Shown here in pieces: positions 25,054-37,900 of a stretch of 64,000 bases of DNA. Source of the stretch: Anarhynchus alexandrinus (taxonomy: Eukaryota > Chordata > Aves > Charadriiformes > Charadriidae); assembly GCA_008711295.1 (NCBI GenBank), contig VUYV01000082.1, positions 205,255 to 269,254 of the forward strand, in the 5' to 3' direction. Position 1 is the stretch's first letter. Every line of letters begins with the position of its first letter. The position numbers and the translations under genes were made by a program. The notes under the pieces were generated by a model that was not told the DNA's origin, made no database searches, and was given only the letters and a program-made list of their open reading frames with translations.

Positions 25054-26847
25054 GTAAGATGCCTTTTTAAAAAAATCAAGAAAACCTGTTAGTTTTTTTC
25101 CTTATCCTTTTTCCAGCTGAAGTGAATAGCCTTCTCGGACATCTTATACAGTTCTAAAGATACTTTCACTGTACGTGTTTAATCTGCTCATTAGCATCCT
25201 GTACAGCATTTCTCAACAAATGTCTTTCTCTTACGGGATTTGTTTGAACATAGGAAACCTCTGACACAGTTTAGAAGATCATCTTGGCATATTTATTTGC
25301 CACTTTGCCAGCTGGTGATTTGTGGTTTGTCATCATTGTTATATTTATTACAAAAAGAAAACTAGTAGTGAGATTTTTTTTTTCCAAGACTCACATTTGT
25401 TTCAGTGTATGTTGAAGCCCACCTTTACTGACTGTTTTACTGAAATGAGATCTCTGTAATCTAGCATAGAAGACAACAAAAGAAGAGAGAGAGTTTGAGG
25501 TTTGATTCATTTGCCAAAATCCCCTTGCAAATTTAGCGAAGGGGGAAAAAAAGGAGGGGTAATTAGAAAGAGAGAAAGAGAGGATGGGGAGAAGAAAGTT
25601 TGTAAGTCAGTCCACAGTGCTATGAAAAATGAACAAGTGCTGTTCACTGTCATTTACAGCAGTATTTTTGGCTGCATGTTCTGTAACATTGCATATACTT
25701 CTGACATCTCTTTTATAGGATATGTCTTAGACTTTTGTTGACTTTTCCCTTAATTTAGGTTTTTAATTCTGGTTTAACTTTCTTAATATTGTAAGTGATC
25801 AAGCGTCTTTCAGGAGGTTCCTTACATTTGGCAGAACAGGGCTCTGTTACAGAGAAGCCTTGAAGTATGCTTATCTAAAAACCCATACTCCTTAGCTTGT
25901 TTCAGGTCTTTTAAATAAAGGCCTTTACTTCACCTGTAAGTATTTCTTGTAGTTTTCTGGATGAAAGGATAGATTATTGGCAAAAAAAGTGGGATGTTAG
26001 CAAAATTATTTTTCTGATTCTGTCAGTCTCTTGGGAGATCTAACTAAACAAAGAGCAAAGAATAATTAATTCAGTGAATTTTACTCTCTTTCTCTGCGTG
26101 TGAAATTCAGTGATTCTTTGAAATGTGCATAAAGAGGTTTATAGATTATTTCATCTATATTTGCTCCTTAAAGTTGATTAGTTGATAAAGCTAAATTTTA
26201 GATTAAAAAAAAAAAACCAAACCTGTGGGTTGATTTAGAATAGGTTGCTGCAAGTATTCAGTGTTCTGCCTTGAAGAAACTTGCAGACACTTCCAGTGCA
26301 AATACTAAGATGTACAAATATAAATAGAGGAATTTCATTCTGAACTATCGTTTTTTTGTACATATTTATTTCACCAAAGTGCTGTTTTTCAGAAATTCAA
26401 GAAAAGTGAATAAATAAGGGGAGTGAAAAACAGAGGAAAATTGTTAAGATAATAGTGAAATATCATAGATGTATTTTAGTATTTTCTGTTATTCACCCAA
26501 ACAACTTCAACACAGTTCAAACAGGATAAGAAAGAACTATCTAGCTAAAATAAAATATCAGGCAGGGTTTACCAGTCCCAAATTCAGAACAATGTTTATT
26601 TTGTAGCAGAGTCAGTTAAGAGTCTTTTCCACAGGAGTAAATAACATAGTAGCCAAGAAGTCAGAGTTAATTAGAACATGCCAATGATACTGTTCCCAAC
26701 AGAAAACATGCAAATACTGTAAACAATCTTTTGCCAAATACTTTCAGGCTTCCTCGGTCATAAAGGTTAGTAAATCCCTAAACTCCTGGGATATTGAGCC
26801 CTGCTGGAATGCAGTGTGCACACTAATGCTCATTCAGCTGTGTTTGC

Positions 26848-26905
26848 AATAGAATCCTAGAATTTTGGTTCTGAAAAGGCTGCTTACATCATCTTCCCTT
26901 CCCCC
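26848..26905 (-). repeat. Probable eroded CR1 LINE 3' end
   Basis: The text agaatcctagaattttggtt followed by ctgaaaaggctgcttacatcatct resembles the reverse complement of the CR1 3' terminus. That terminus in antisense reads as repeated agaatcatagaat, then ggttggaaaagacc and agatcatc. The copy is short and diverged, and the call is made by eye only. Confidence 0.45.
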
Positions 26906-28394
26906 TTGCTAGTGTGCTGGCTTACTACCTGTCTGTTATGTTATGTTTCTTACATATTCATGTAGGTCAGATATTGTCCCCTTTGAGTCTTTTGGAGCAT
27001 CTGAAATTTCCTCTGTCCAATTTTCAACCCACAAATACATGAGGGAAAAGAAAGCAAAGAAGTTTTCAAGTTTAATTTCTTTAGCTGATGTCAAACTGAA
27101 TTATACGATTGGCTCATTTATTAATAGACCTGTAGGTAAAAGTTTCCCAGCTTAGTAGCCATACCATAGAACAGTTTTCTGGTGGTTTCCATATGCTTTT
27201 CAGCCTAAGTACTGCATCTTTGAATTGATATTACCTGGAGAAGGTATGCTACTGGGTTTGATACACTAAACAAAATTACAAGCTCAGAAGTTGTGGTCAA
27301 AGTGCTAAAGCAGTGAGCTTGCTTTGTGTGAAGATGTCGCATTTCCACTGTTCTGGAAAAAACAGATATATTAGTGTCAGGTTATTCGTACTAGCAATCC
27401 ATGGGTTGGTAAACTATTGTGGTCAGCACTGTACAAATGGTACTCTGAGCACTTCCTGTAGATTAGCTTTACATATTCTACAGTTTTACCTGCTTAGGGC
27501 TCAGACACAGTAAAGTTTTTGCACAGTGAAGAAAGACAAAAGGCTAAATTTACCTGAGTATGCCCTGGGTAAGCAGGTGTCCTACCCTCCTCCTGGAATC
27601 TCTGGGCCAGATTCAAGTGATGGAGTGGTGGGGTAAACTATTGACCATATTTGAGGATAAAGTACCAGACTTGCTTTGCTCTGGCAAAAGGAAGCATCAG
27701 GATTGTCTGCGGTGTCTGGTGCCTGCCAAGTGAAAGCTGGTCATGTTTTTACTGTTAGATGCTGCTATCATTTACAGCTAATGAAGGCAAGAGTGTGTTG
27801 GAGAACACAAGCAGAGGAAACACCAGCAGCAAAGAAAAAGAAGAGGAGGAAAGTAGTAGGGAAAGTGAAGCAAGACATAAGAGAAATACGCAAATTTTGT
27901 CACATGGTCATATTGCCATCACCTTTATTAGTTATTTGCTGTCTGGCATCTTGCTGAAAAGAGTGAACAACATCAGTCCCACAGGGATCTATGCTTAATG
28001 CTTACGCCTCTCCAAAGACAAAGTACATTGCATGCTACAAATGATGAGGACGAAGAAGTAGCTGAAGATGCCAGAAGCATGTCTGGATGACTGTCAGCCT
28101 GGCTAAATATCTGTTCCCTGGAAACAGGAATGATGTTTTTGTTTTGTTTTGTTGATGACATGAAATGAAAGGCCTAGTAAACGTAGCATTACTGCTAAAC
28201 ACATCATAATTGGGGAAACTGCACCAGCTTGAATTTAACCGTTTAGGCATGAATATACCAATACCTGGTATCCTGTGCTTATCCCATGTTCCTGTGTTCA
28301 TTATTATTGTAAAGCTATAGTTTGCTAAACACTTGGCTCTAAAATGTTCATGATTATTTCGTTGATGAACTGGTTGACCAAATTGTAAGTGTGA

Positions 28395-28504
28395 ACCTTT
28401 ATTTTACCTTTATTTTACCTTTATTTTACCTTTATTTTACCTTTATTTTACCTTTATTTTACCTTTATTTTACCTTTATTTTACCTTTATTTTACCTTTA
28501 TTTA
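28395..28504 (+). repeat. 11-bp tandem repeat (acctttatttt), about 10 copies
   Basis: A nearly perfect minisatellite of the unit acctttatttt runs for 110 bp and ends just before an N at 28506. Its apparent translation (repeating FILPLFYLY) is only the repeat read in a frame and is not a protein. Confidence 0.95.
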
Positions 28505-28505
28505 A

Positions 28506-28526
28506 NTGACCAAATTGTAAGTGTGA
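28506..28526 (+). other. Single-N junction with duplicated unique flank
   Basis: Directly after the N at 28506, the 20 bases tgaccaaattgtaagtgtga repeat the unique flank found at 28375-28394 on the left of the first array, and then the array starts again. A unique flank recurring with the array points to an assembler joining two reads or haplotypes end to end, not to a biological duplication. Confidence 0.8.
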
Positions 28527-28592
28527 ACCTTTATTTTACCTTTATTTTACCTTTATTTTACCTTTATTTTACCTTTATTTTACCTTTATTTT
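28527..28592 (+). repeat. Second block of the 11-bp tandem repeat, about 6 copies
   Basis: This is the same acctttatttt unit as the preceding block, and it runs out into unique sequence (ttatttgtgctctgtgtgtg). It is probably the right-hand end of the same single array, so the true copy number is uncertain. Confidence 0.9.
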
Positions 28593-30740
28593 ATTTGTGC
28601 TCTGTGTGTGCATGTGTGTGTCTACTTCTCCAAACACAGAATTATTCAAAGCATGGACAGTCTAATTCCATGCAGTTTGGTGGCTTACGGTGTAGGTGCT
28701 CTGAATAATAACAGTATTGTAAAGCTAAAGTCAACAAAACTGTTCTATTTTTTGCAACATTCATAAAAAGAAGTAAAAAAAGAGGCATTTAAAACACTGC
28801 TAGGTAATGGATTCTCCCCAGATTAGTAGTTTTACAGAAATTATGATGCATCAAAGTTAATCTGTTCTAGGATCTTTTATGTGACTAGCAATGGTAACAT
28901 CACAGTTGTTCTGTTGCTTTCGTATCTAAAAACAAGTCCGTAGCAAACTACAGACCTGAGTCTGCTATAGAATAATCTCATTTAATCTAGAGGTATATAA
29001 GTATAAGAGGGAAACAGTAATAGGGACAGATAAAATTGTCATTTCAGTGGAAGGATTAGGGGTTTTATTGCTATACTGTAGTGGTACAAAAGGTCTCATT
29101 GTGAACTACTGGATTTCACATGGCTTTATTAGGACATTTAAAATGTTATATATATATTATTTCTGATAATGATTTGTTAGGTAGAAGATTGAGTTCATTA
29201 TCTTTCTATAATACTGTAGAATGAAGCTGAATTCAAAATATGATAAAGTTAAATAACAGACAGGAAAATAAAAGAAGTGGAGCAAGATGGGTTTTTTGAT
29301 CATTAAAAAAAAAGTTCAGGTATAATGGAGCATTGTTCAGTGTCAGACTAATGACTCTCTGTGAAAGAGAGGAGAAAAAGAGAAAAATTCATCAGATATG
29401 AACAGAAATAATTAACTGCTTTTCTTTCTGTCCTGTCTTGGTCACGGAAGCTGACATTCCAATTAGCAGCTATAGTATACAAACGAACTCTCCAGGTTTT
29501 GAAAGGAGGTTTTGTTAAAGCGCTATGAATTTGAGGAAAGATGCCGTGATGATATTTCTGTAGAAACCAAGGAAGAATAGATGTTGCCCATACAAACTGA
29601 TTCCATTCATCTAGCCGGATATCTTATTAAAATAGTTTGCAGTCACAAATGATCACGATAACTGAAATGGAAGGTAGGTAAGTCCTGAAAAGGGCAATGA
29701 AGAAGAGAAACTAGATATTTGGAAGGTGTTCTACAACTATCAAATGACAGGGGGCTATTTACTGTAAAACTGGAGTTTTTTGAGAATATGTATTAATTTT
29801 CTAAGATGTTTAAGAGGAAGTTGCACCTACCTTCTTCTCCTAGCCAACAAGGCAGGCAAGCACACACGTACCTATATGCATGAGTGACACGTGGATGACA
29901 AGATTAATTCTGGTTTAAAGTTAAGTGTGTATGTAAATACCTCTTGAACTTTGTTGGATCCGCAATCATAAAAATGTCATTTCAAAGGAATGTTTCTTCT
30001 AATCTATAGGTGTATAATGAGCCCAGTTTCAGATTTAAAAGATGAAGCATATGCATATTCATATATTTGATGTGTAATTTTAAATTTGATAGTTGTGTGT
30101 TTTGCATGTGTATGTGAATAATAATAGTTTCTGTAAGGCAGAGGAGGATGTTATTTCACTATTTTATTCAGCATTGTATTCAGATTGTGGACTCTTTTGT
30201 CACTTTTTCCATAAGCAATAGCAAGAAAACATTATACAGGTATGATTTTGCTCACACTCTTGAGTATTTGCAAATAACTTGCACATCTGCTTCCTCAAGG
30301 TATGGAATCTTGCAGCTGGACAGGAGTGGAGAGTCCTGTAAAGAATGAGACAATTCTTCACTTCAATGACTGTTTGTTGTTTCATAGTTGTACATATATT
30401 TGTTTACTGCAGGATGCATTTAGGGTATAACAGATTACTAGTATATTTTTTTCCTAAAAGTAGCACTTTTGGAGCATGGTCAAAACTCAATATCCCTTTG
30501 TGCTAATCTCTACTTGCCTGAGAACTCACAGCCTGTGTTTTTGACAGCAAGCACTAACCAAATGAAGCAAGTAAGCATTACATAAGTCAATTGGAAGCAT
30601 CACTTAGGAAGAAAGAGAAAATTTAGTAGACAAGCAGAAGCCAGAATGTTTGGCCTTAAAGATGCAACTTTGCATACTGTTTACCATACAGGACATCCAA
30701 CATACTTGCAGTTCTCTCTGTTTGATATTTGCTTTTTAAG

Positions 30741-30864
30741 GCTGGAGGAGAACTATGAGATTGCAGAAGGTGTTTGCATTCCTCGAAGCGCTCTCTACAT
30801 GCATTACTTGGACTTCTGTGAGAAAAATGACACGCAACCTGTTAATGCCGCCAGCTTTGGGAAG
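30741..30864 (+). CDS. RFX4: RFX4 window exon 3 (DNA-binding domain, N-terminal half)
   Basis: The acceptor ctttttaag is followed by G, which completes tryptophan. Forty-one codons then begin [19 protein letters not shown] and end [11 protein letters not shown], and the exon stops in phase 0 before the donor gtgagt. This is the first half of the RFX winged-helix DNA-binding domain (about residues 65-105). It carries the conserved family motifs P-R-S-x-L-Y-x-H-Y and N-A-A-S-F-G-K, which form helices 1 and 2 and the turn towards the recognition helix. Length and sequence match mammalian RFX4 exactly as far as I can recall. The antisense frame over this exon is a shadow. Confidence 0.97.
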
Positions 30865-33800
30865 GTGAGTCTTAACAGTGGTATGATGCCTTGAGCTCTC
30901 ACCTGGTTCAGGTGAGTTTGGATTATTGAAAAGAATTAAATCATCATTTGCCATTAGAGATAGAGGCGTACAAAAGGAATCTCTTATGTATTCAAGTTAT
31001 TGGACAAAAGCTAAGATTTTAACTGTTTCGAAGGTTGGAATAATTTCAAATCATGACTCAACTCCATAATACCCTAAATTTTTTTATTACTTCAGGCCCC
31101 AGACTAGCTGACCATGACATGGTATACAATATTGGCAGCTTGGAAGTTGAATACAAGCCAGTGTAAACACATCTGCATTGTGACCTGCACTGCTTTAACA
31201 ATTTTTTTTTTTTTTAATAGAAAGGTAAAACACCAATCATTTAATTCTGGACCCTGTCTATGCCATTTTTGTAAGCATGATACGGGGATTCCTGAATTAA
31301 TGATATCAGCCCACACTGGCAAATCAACATAGCAGAGTACAATGCCTCCAGATATGAAAGTCCAGAAAGCATCTAACGGCATTTGTGTGGCACTGCAGAT
31401 ACAGGCTGCCAAGTTATCTTTGCAATGTGATTCCTTGTGCTTCTGCTTTCCAGTCCAGGTCTATTACAAGCCACAATAGTTGTCTCCAGACTCACAGTGG
31501 AGACTCACTCTTAGCATAGATGCAGCTGTGCATTGTCCAGATGTGAGCAGTAAAGCTCTTATGCTATACATCACTAGCAGATGTTAATGGTTGGCTAGGA
31601 TGTTACATAAAGTTCTTATTTTGGATTTGCTTGTCAGGTGATGCTTTTCTCTCAGTGAAAAATAGGATGATATTTTTATACTTTTAATTTTTTATTTAAA
31701 ACTGAAATTTTACTATAGAATGGGTCACAGGCCTTTAAAACTTATAGGCTGTGTAAAAAACCAAAGTGTAGAGTTTGCCACTGTTTTTAAACTGCTTGCA
31801 AGCATGAATCTGAAGCCGATTGTTCTGCCAGCTATTCTCTTCTAGTGTTAGCAACATTTGTTCTGTGGAAGTGCTGGGTATTCAAAGGAGGAAAATTGTT
31901 CCTAGGGTAAGTGCCTGTGTAAAGAGTAGGTGAAGGAGAAGAATGTATTTAATGAGGTGTCATTTGCTATAGTGCATCTTTATGTAGGCAGTTTAGCAAG
32001 GCAAGTAAAATGTACCATGTTGTAACATTACTATGTTTATTGTGTCTTAAAGACCTGCGTAGCTCAGTTGATTCTGTGTTAGGTTTGTGTTTAAATACAC
32101 TATACAAGTGTGAATGAAATTGTTCGTTGTACATATTATTGCTACCAAGTGGTAAGTTGAATAGCAACATGTAATTTAGGAACAGTGAGAACAAGAAACA
32201 GATTTCATGCGGACTAACACATTTGGAACATGGGTAAAATTTATGCGATGCTACTTTTGCTGCTGCTAAAAATTTCTATAAACTGTAAGGTGTAAGTATT
32301 CTGAAATCATTTCATCAGAACATAAATTTACCAGGGTAAGTTCACCGATTTTCGGTACGCAGCAGTCTTGTTGCACTGTATATTACTCCATCCTCCTTCT
32401 CCCCTGCCCCTCATACACATACACCTGTTCATCAGTAGGAGTACCTTGAGCTAGTAGGACAGGTACAGTGTCTTCCATCCAAAAATCATGGCATTCCAGC
32501 GTGTTTTTCATGTGCTATGTTCCAAGTGTTTTCCACTTGGTTGCAATAAAGTTCTGAAGCAGTGATGCATGGAATTCGTTTTCCCTTTTTGTGGAGAGGA
32601 AGCCATACAGAATCATCCTAGTACTGTCTCAAACTAGTGCTTCATGTGGCCATTACTTTTGGATCTGGGAACTGAGGCTTCTGTACAGGTGTGTACAGGA
32701 ACCTCAGACAATACTGACACAAATACTGAAGTGAAACAGACTTCTGCATCTGCAGATCCTGGAGCAGACTCCAGTGCTTCTTTCCAACCTATTATTGCTA
32801 AGAAAACATGCTGCACAGTCAGGAAGATCTGCAAGGCAGACACCCACTTCATTCAATCAATAGTTTGCAGTCAGCTTTTCCTTAGGAACAGGCACATGCG
32901 TGAAGTTTTAGCCAACAGAGTTGTTATCATGTGACCTAAATACCACGTTGGCAATGTGTGTTGCATAAATGCCTTGGAGGCAGTGCAGTGAAATAGGTGC
33001 TATTTGAGGGCTTCCGCACTTAGTTGCTGAAACAGAGACCCCAGACATGTTTGTCCTCGTTGGAAATCATCAAGAGCCCTGCAGCTGTCATGTCTTCCAG
33101 AGAAAGGAGTTAGTTGTTCTGTGAAATTGTAGACAGTTCGCCTTTCAATAGACCACATTGAATTTATGATTCATCTCTGAACTTTAGCTCTGTGTGCAAT
33201 GTTAAACATTTAGGCGTTTTCTTTAACAGACTGATAGTTTTTAGAAAGAGACATGGAGTTCAGCACATTAAAACAATCTATAATAAGTAACATCCTGATG
33301 TATTGTTACATACTCAGTTACACCTCAAATAACAGAACAGTGTTGATTTTGCTTTTAAAGATACCACTGGAGACATGTGAAACTTGCCTGAAAGTGATGT
33401 CTCCAGATTCAGGTTTTGTAGACAATGCTTCAGCCCATGTGTACTTCTTAAGCTTGATGTAAGTCAAATATAGCCACAACAGAGCATGGAAGGGGGAACA
33501 TACAACTTGTTCTTGAACAGCTGAACTAATGGACCTTGTTTCCTACCATCTCCTACGTTCCCAAAATCCATAGCCTTACTTAAATCTTATATAATATCTC
33601 CATATATCCCTGCAGTACTTCCAATTATTTCCACATCCCAGTCACTACATCAAGGCCTTGCTGCTTTCAGTTTTCTCACACATCTGCTACACCTTCTTTC
33701 TACATTATTTTTAGATTCTCTCACAGCTGTCTCTGTTTGCCTGTCTCTTTTTCTCTCCTTCTCCCATGCCAACAGCTGGGCAAGAAGCAGCACATGGGGT

Positions 33801-34690
33801 GGCTGGCTGAGAGCAATAGAAGTGTTGACTGGTTGCCTCATACTCATGGTTGTTCAGTCAGGCAGTGCCAAATGGCTCAGCAAAAAGTAGAGCTTTCCCC
33901 TGTCTTGTCCTCAGCATTAACATCAATATGCTCTCTTCACTATCCAGCCAGTATTTTCTATTATTAAACTTGTAGAACGTGGACTGAACCTCAGGCCTTT
34001 GGTAATATTGGATTAGCAAAACAAAAATTTGTCTGGGTGGTGGAGAGATTAACAGAGAAACAGTAATATCTCATGGACTGCTTCCTGAGGAAACTAGGCT
34101 AATAGCAACAAAAGTGACAAGAAGAGGAAAGAACAGAGTTACTATATAAATAAATACCTTTAGAAAAGGCAACCTGTACTCCTAAACCACTTAAAGTACC
34201 TATAAAGTAAGGAAGACTAATAGGGTGGTTAATGTGATATATTCTTATTTGACAAACAGAGCTGTAGCTTTAATATGTTAGCTGAGATTTTAGTGCTTTA
34301 CATACCAAATTAATAAGTGAAAATTACAGGCAGTTTTGTCAATATTAGCATTTGCCAATCTGCTAATAGCTACGCTACCCAGTCTGCCACTTTTTCTTGC
34401 CTGCAAAAGACAGGACCAAGCACTCTTCTACCCATATACTTTAAGTAAATAGTGACTAGGGAGGGCCCTGTATTTGCTGGTTACAGCTCAGCATCAGCAA
34501 GCGAAGACTCCAGTGTTAAACTTCAGCTCTTACTGTAGGCAGCAAAATGTATTATATTCAACGGGATCATGATTTCACCCAAAAGTGAAGCAGAATAAGT
34601 AAAACTGTTCCATGCAACCAGTGAGAAGACAGGGAAGTAAAGTGAGGAAGGGCAGGCATGTCACTGAGCTATTAACAATAAGATGCTGCA

Positions 34691-34900
34691 TATGAGAAAA
34701 AGCTTTCTCACAGTGAACATGTTTAGACTGTGAATTAGTCTTCAGGCTGAAGGAGTGAAAGCCCTGTTGCTGAGGTCACTTAAAAAAGACGGTGACCTTG
34801 TGCCCCTCACCCCTGTGCTGCAAATGCCTTGGGCTCTGCTCCGGGACGCTGTGGACTCGGAGAGCAGTTTAAGGTGCTTCCAACTGGAAGTTCTGCCCCT
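34691..34900 (+). repeat. Probable eroded CR1 LINE 3' region
   Basis: The segment starts gagaaaaagctttctcacag, passes through ttcaggctgaaggagtg, and ends gcagtttaaggtgcttccaact. That order of blocks follows the avian CR1 3' region, in which a cacag-tgag block, a ggctg block and a final ttaaggtcccttccaact occur in the same direction. It is locally GC-richer than its surroundings. The match is by eye, and the copy has no open frame. Confidence 0.5.
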
Positions 34901-37900
34901 GCCTGCAGCAGGGAAGGCTGAGCAGGTGTAGGTTTTCTTCTGAGCAACATGTTAACATAAAATGCCAGTGATGATTAATACACTGAGCAAGAAATTACGA
35001 TGGTTGAAGGCTCTGATTCATTATTCTCACTGAGTTTAGTTGCAAATACTAACTTGTTCTGAATTGGGGACTTCACTGGATCAAATAAATTGTTTAAAAA
35101 GCAGGAATGTTTTGAGCATTTCCAAGTCCCCAAGTAGCTATTGCGTATGGATGGGTTCCATAAGACTTGCTGGTTCTCTCTTAGCTGCAGCATGTCACCG
35201 AGCTGTTCAGCTGTGTTGGCAGGCCTTTGAGCTTCTCTTGCACTTTTTTTGTCCTCAGCCAGTACTAATTTTGTTCTTTGTTTCTTTTGAGACCCTGTAT
35301 GAACCTTATTTTCTTAATCAAGCCTCTTGAAGATGTCATCTTTCTCTTTTACAGCAGTTTCCCCTGTCTTCCATGTCCTCGGTTCGCTGCTTTAAATTTA
35401 CTGTGCGTTGCTAAGTCTCCTCCCAGACTCTGCCGTACCTCTCATACAGAACACAGTTTCTCGTGGTGCAACCTCTTTTGCATCCTCGTGAAGTGTTCTT
35501 CCCACAACTCCCATATGCCCCCTGCAGGTTAAATACTTTCCTCTTTTGTTTTTCTTTTTTTCCTTTTCGTGCTTTCCCGACACGTCTTTTCACAAGCAAT
35601 AGTAAAATAATATTTGAAAAGGAATACGAAGGATGCTGACACTGCAGGGTGGCTCTCCCCCAGCCTGAGTTCCCTTTTACATCACTCTGACAGCATAAAG
35701 AGGTTTAGCATGGATGCATGGTCACACGAATTTGAGACCCTCTTTATTGCTCCCTGAGTGGCTTTACTGTAGGTGAAAATTAGATGCCAATAAATTTATT
35801 TTGCTAAATAAAAAAGGGTAATGTCCACAATTGATTTGTAATATTTGTTAGGAAAGAGATCTCTTACATTTTTCACCAATATTTCCACCCTATTTCCAAA
35901 AAAATGGGCTGAGGCACAGTTATACCAGTAGAAAAGTGCTTCTTTTTTTTTTTTCAATAGTTTGCTTTGCTCCAGGGAGGTACAAGCTGTACCAGCCAGA
36001 GTCCTCTTTTATCACTATGCACTGTCTCTATGCCCAGAAATTTTGCCAGCAGGACTGCTCCTCCGAGCATGATTAGCATAAATAGGATTTACAGTTTCGT
36101 GCTATCATACTGTATATATTTGACATTTAAAAAGGACAGACAAGTAGCCTTATTGAAACGTCTTTGATAACGGCATTGCAATGTGATTGCATTCTGTTTT
36201 GTCTTTTTATTGAAATGCACACATCTGGAATTGCCTGCTGTGCCTAAGGAGATACTTCTCCTGAAGATGTATTTTTTTGCCCTGTAATCTCAATTTGCTC
36301 CTAAGTAGCCTGAATAGTAACTGGTATAGCAAAGCTAAATTTACTTTTAATGCTCTCTTCTGATAGACTAAAACAGCACTTGCTTTATTATGAACCATGT
36401 CTACATATGGAATGTTTTCTTTATTAGACTTTTTTCTAGTCAATATAGAAAAGAAAAATAGAACTGGGGAAAAATCAATCTAAAGCTGAGGATGTGGTTT
36501 CTGTTATTGCATTAAAGGACCGTATTAGTCTGTCAGTGCTATCTGAGCAGTCCCTGCTTTTCCTTCATTGCTTTTTAACAGCTAAGGTTCCTGACTGAAG
36601 GACAGTTAACACCAGTACGACTTTTCTCCCTGATGCAGAATCTTCTAGTCCAAGCTCCTCTGAGGAGGCCATAACAGCACAAGTATTGCAGAAACAAGTG
36701 GTCATATAGGTGTGGGGAACGGGGATCCTACAGTGTAGTTGGAAAGCTCTTTGCACCCTTGGCTCTGCTTCACAGATCCTTTGTTTTATTGCAGGTTGCC
36801 AACTATTGCCTTTATCTCCTTGAGCTTGAGGAGTAAGAAAACCAGCAAGGATGCCTCAGTTTCTTTTGGTGTGACTTTTTCCATTTCCCAAAGATTTGCC
36901 CTTTAGCAAAGGGATTTTTGCTGGCTTTGCCACTTCAAACATCTGGCTTCTAGTTAGGTCTTCAGCATGAAGTAGAGCGGCCTCTGGGCTGCTTTACCTC
37001 ATGCCTTGTCAACATGTCCCAGGGGCTGTTCTTACAGCACAGGGTCTGCCAGAGTGCAGGGACACTGGCGCTCAGCCTTTTCCCACAGATATGCTGGGTG
37101 ATGGCAGTAAGCGTGCTGGCATCAGTACAGAGCAGAGGGAGTTGCGCAGGGGTTTAGATCTGCTTGGCTTCAGCAAGACAGCACTAAAAGTGGCTGCAGC
37201 TCAGCTAAGCATCCAAGTCAGAGCATTCGATGTTTGCAGCTTTGTTGGGATGCAGTAATCTGTTTGATCATGCCTTAGGCTGAATTCCATCTGGCTGGTG
37301 GAGCTGCTGAAGGAGGATATGATTGTTAATAGATGAATTTGAGGAGAAGTCTCACAAGCTTCACCAAAGGGTCCAGTTCAGTTGGAGCTCCTCAGGGTGT
37401 CTGATCTCTGCAGCAGGCAGAATTGGGCACAGGCATTAAAGAAAGTGCCAGCAGGCCTCTCTGACTTGCTTTGCAGTCGAGATGTATCAGTGCTAGAAAC
37501 AAGATCTTACCCTACAGCTAGACCACGTCCTGTTCCACAAAATGATGAAAGTGAGTGAAGAGAAATGGGAAGGTTATTGAACCTAAACAGACAACAGGTC
37601 TGGGGTCAAGAATACTGGACCTGTACACTACAGTCTTCTCTTCTGGGCCATGCAAGTAAGTGAGCAAGGAGTAGAGAGTGTATAGACACAGTCACACCTC
37701 TTCTCCTTTTCTTTGCACAGTTTGGTGGATTTCTGGGACAGGAATGGTATTTTATAATGGACTAATTTGATTATGCTCTTTCCTATCAGTGGGTGTTTCT
37801 TAGGGCAAAGCTTTCCTGACCTTTTCCTCAAGGTAATGTGTTGTTAAGCCAGTCCCCAGTCACCTTTGAGCTAAAAGGTACCTGTTAGCACAGGTATTAA

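Larger units (their letters stand above)
25054..30740 (+). other. RFX4: RFX4 intron after exon 2
   Basis: The donor is gtaaga and the acceptor is gctttttaag. The intron contains a purine-rich stretch at about 25478-25600 (agaagagagagag and similar), a probable eroded CR1 3' end at 26848-26905, and the 11-bp minisatellite with its assembly junction at 28375-28592. I see no other exon or RNA gene. Confidence 0.8.

Noticed and set aside
28391..28708. Repetitive hydrophobic 'protein' of about 105 codons
   Set aside because: It is the translation of the 11-bp tandem repeat and runs across an N.
32050..32100. tRNA-like A box (gcgtagctcagttgattctg)
   Set aside because: No matching B box or cloverleaf pairing follows within tRNA distance.
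36790..36812. X-box-like sequence (gttgccaactattgcc) suggesting RFX autoregulation
   Set aside because: Only one half-site fits; the second half lacks the RGYAAC pattern.
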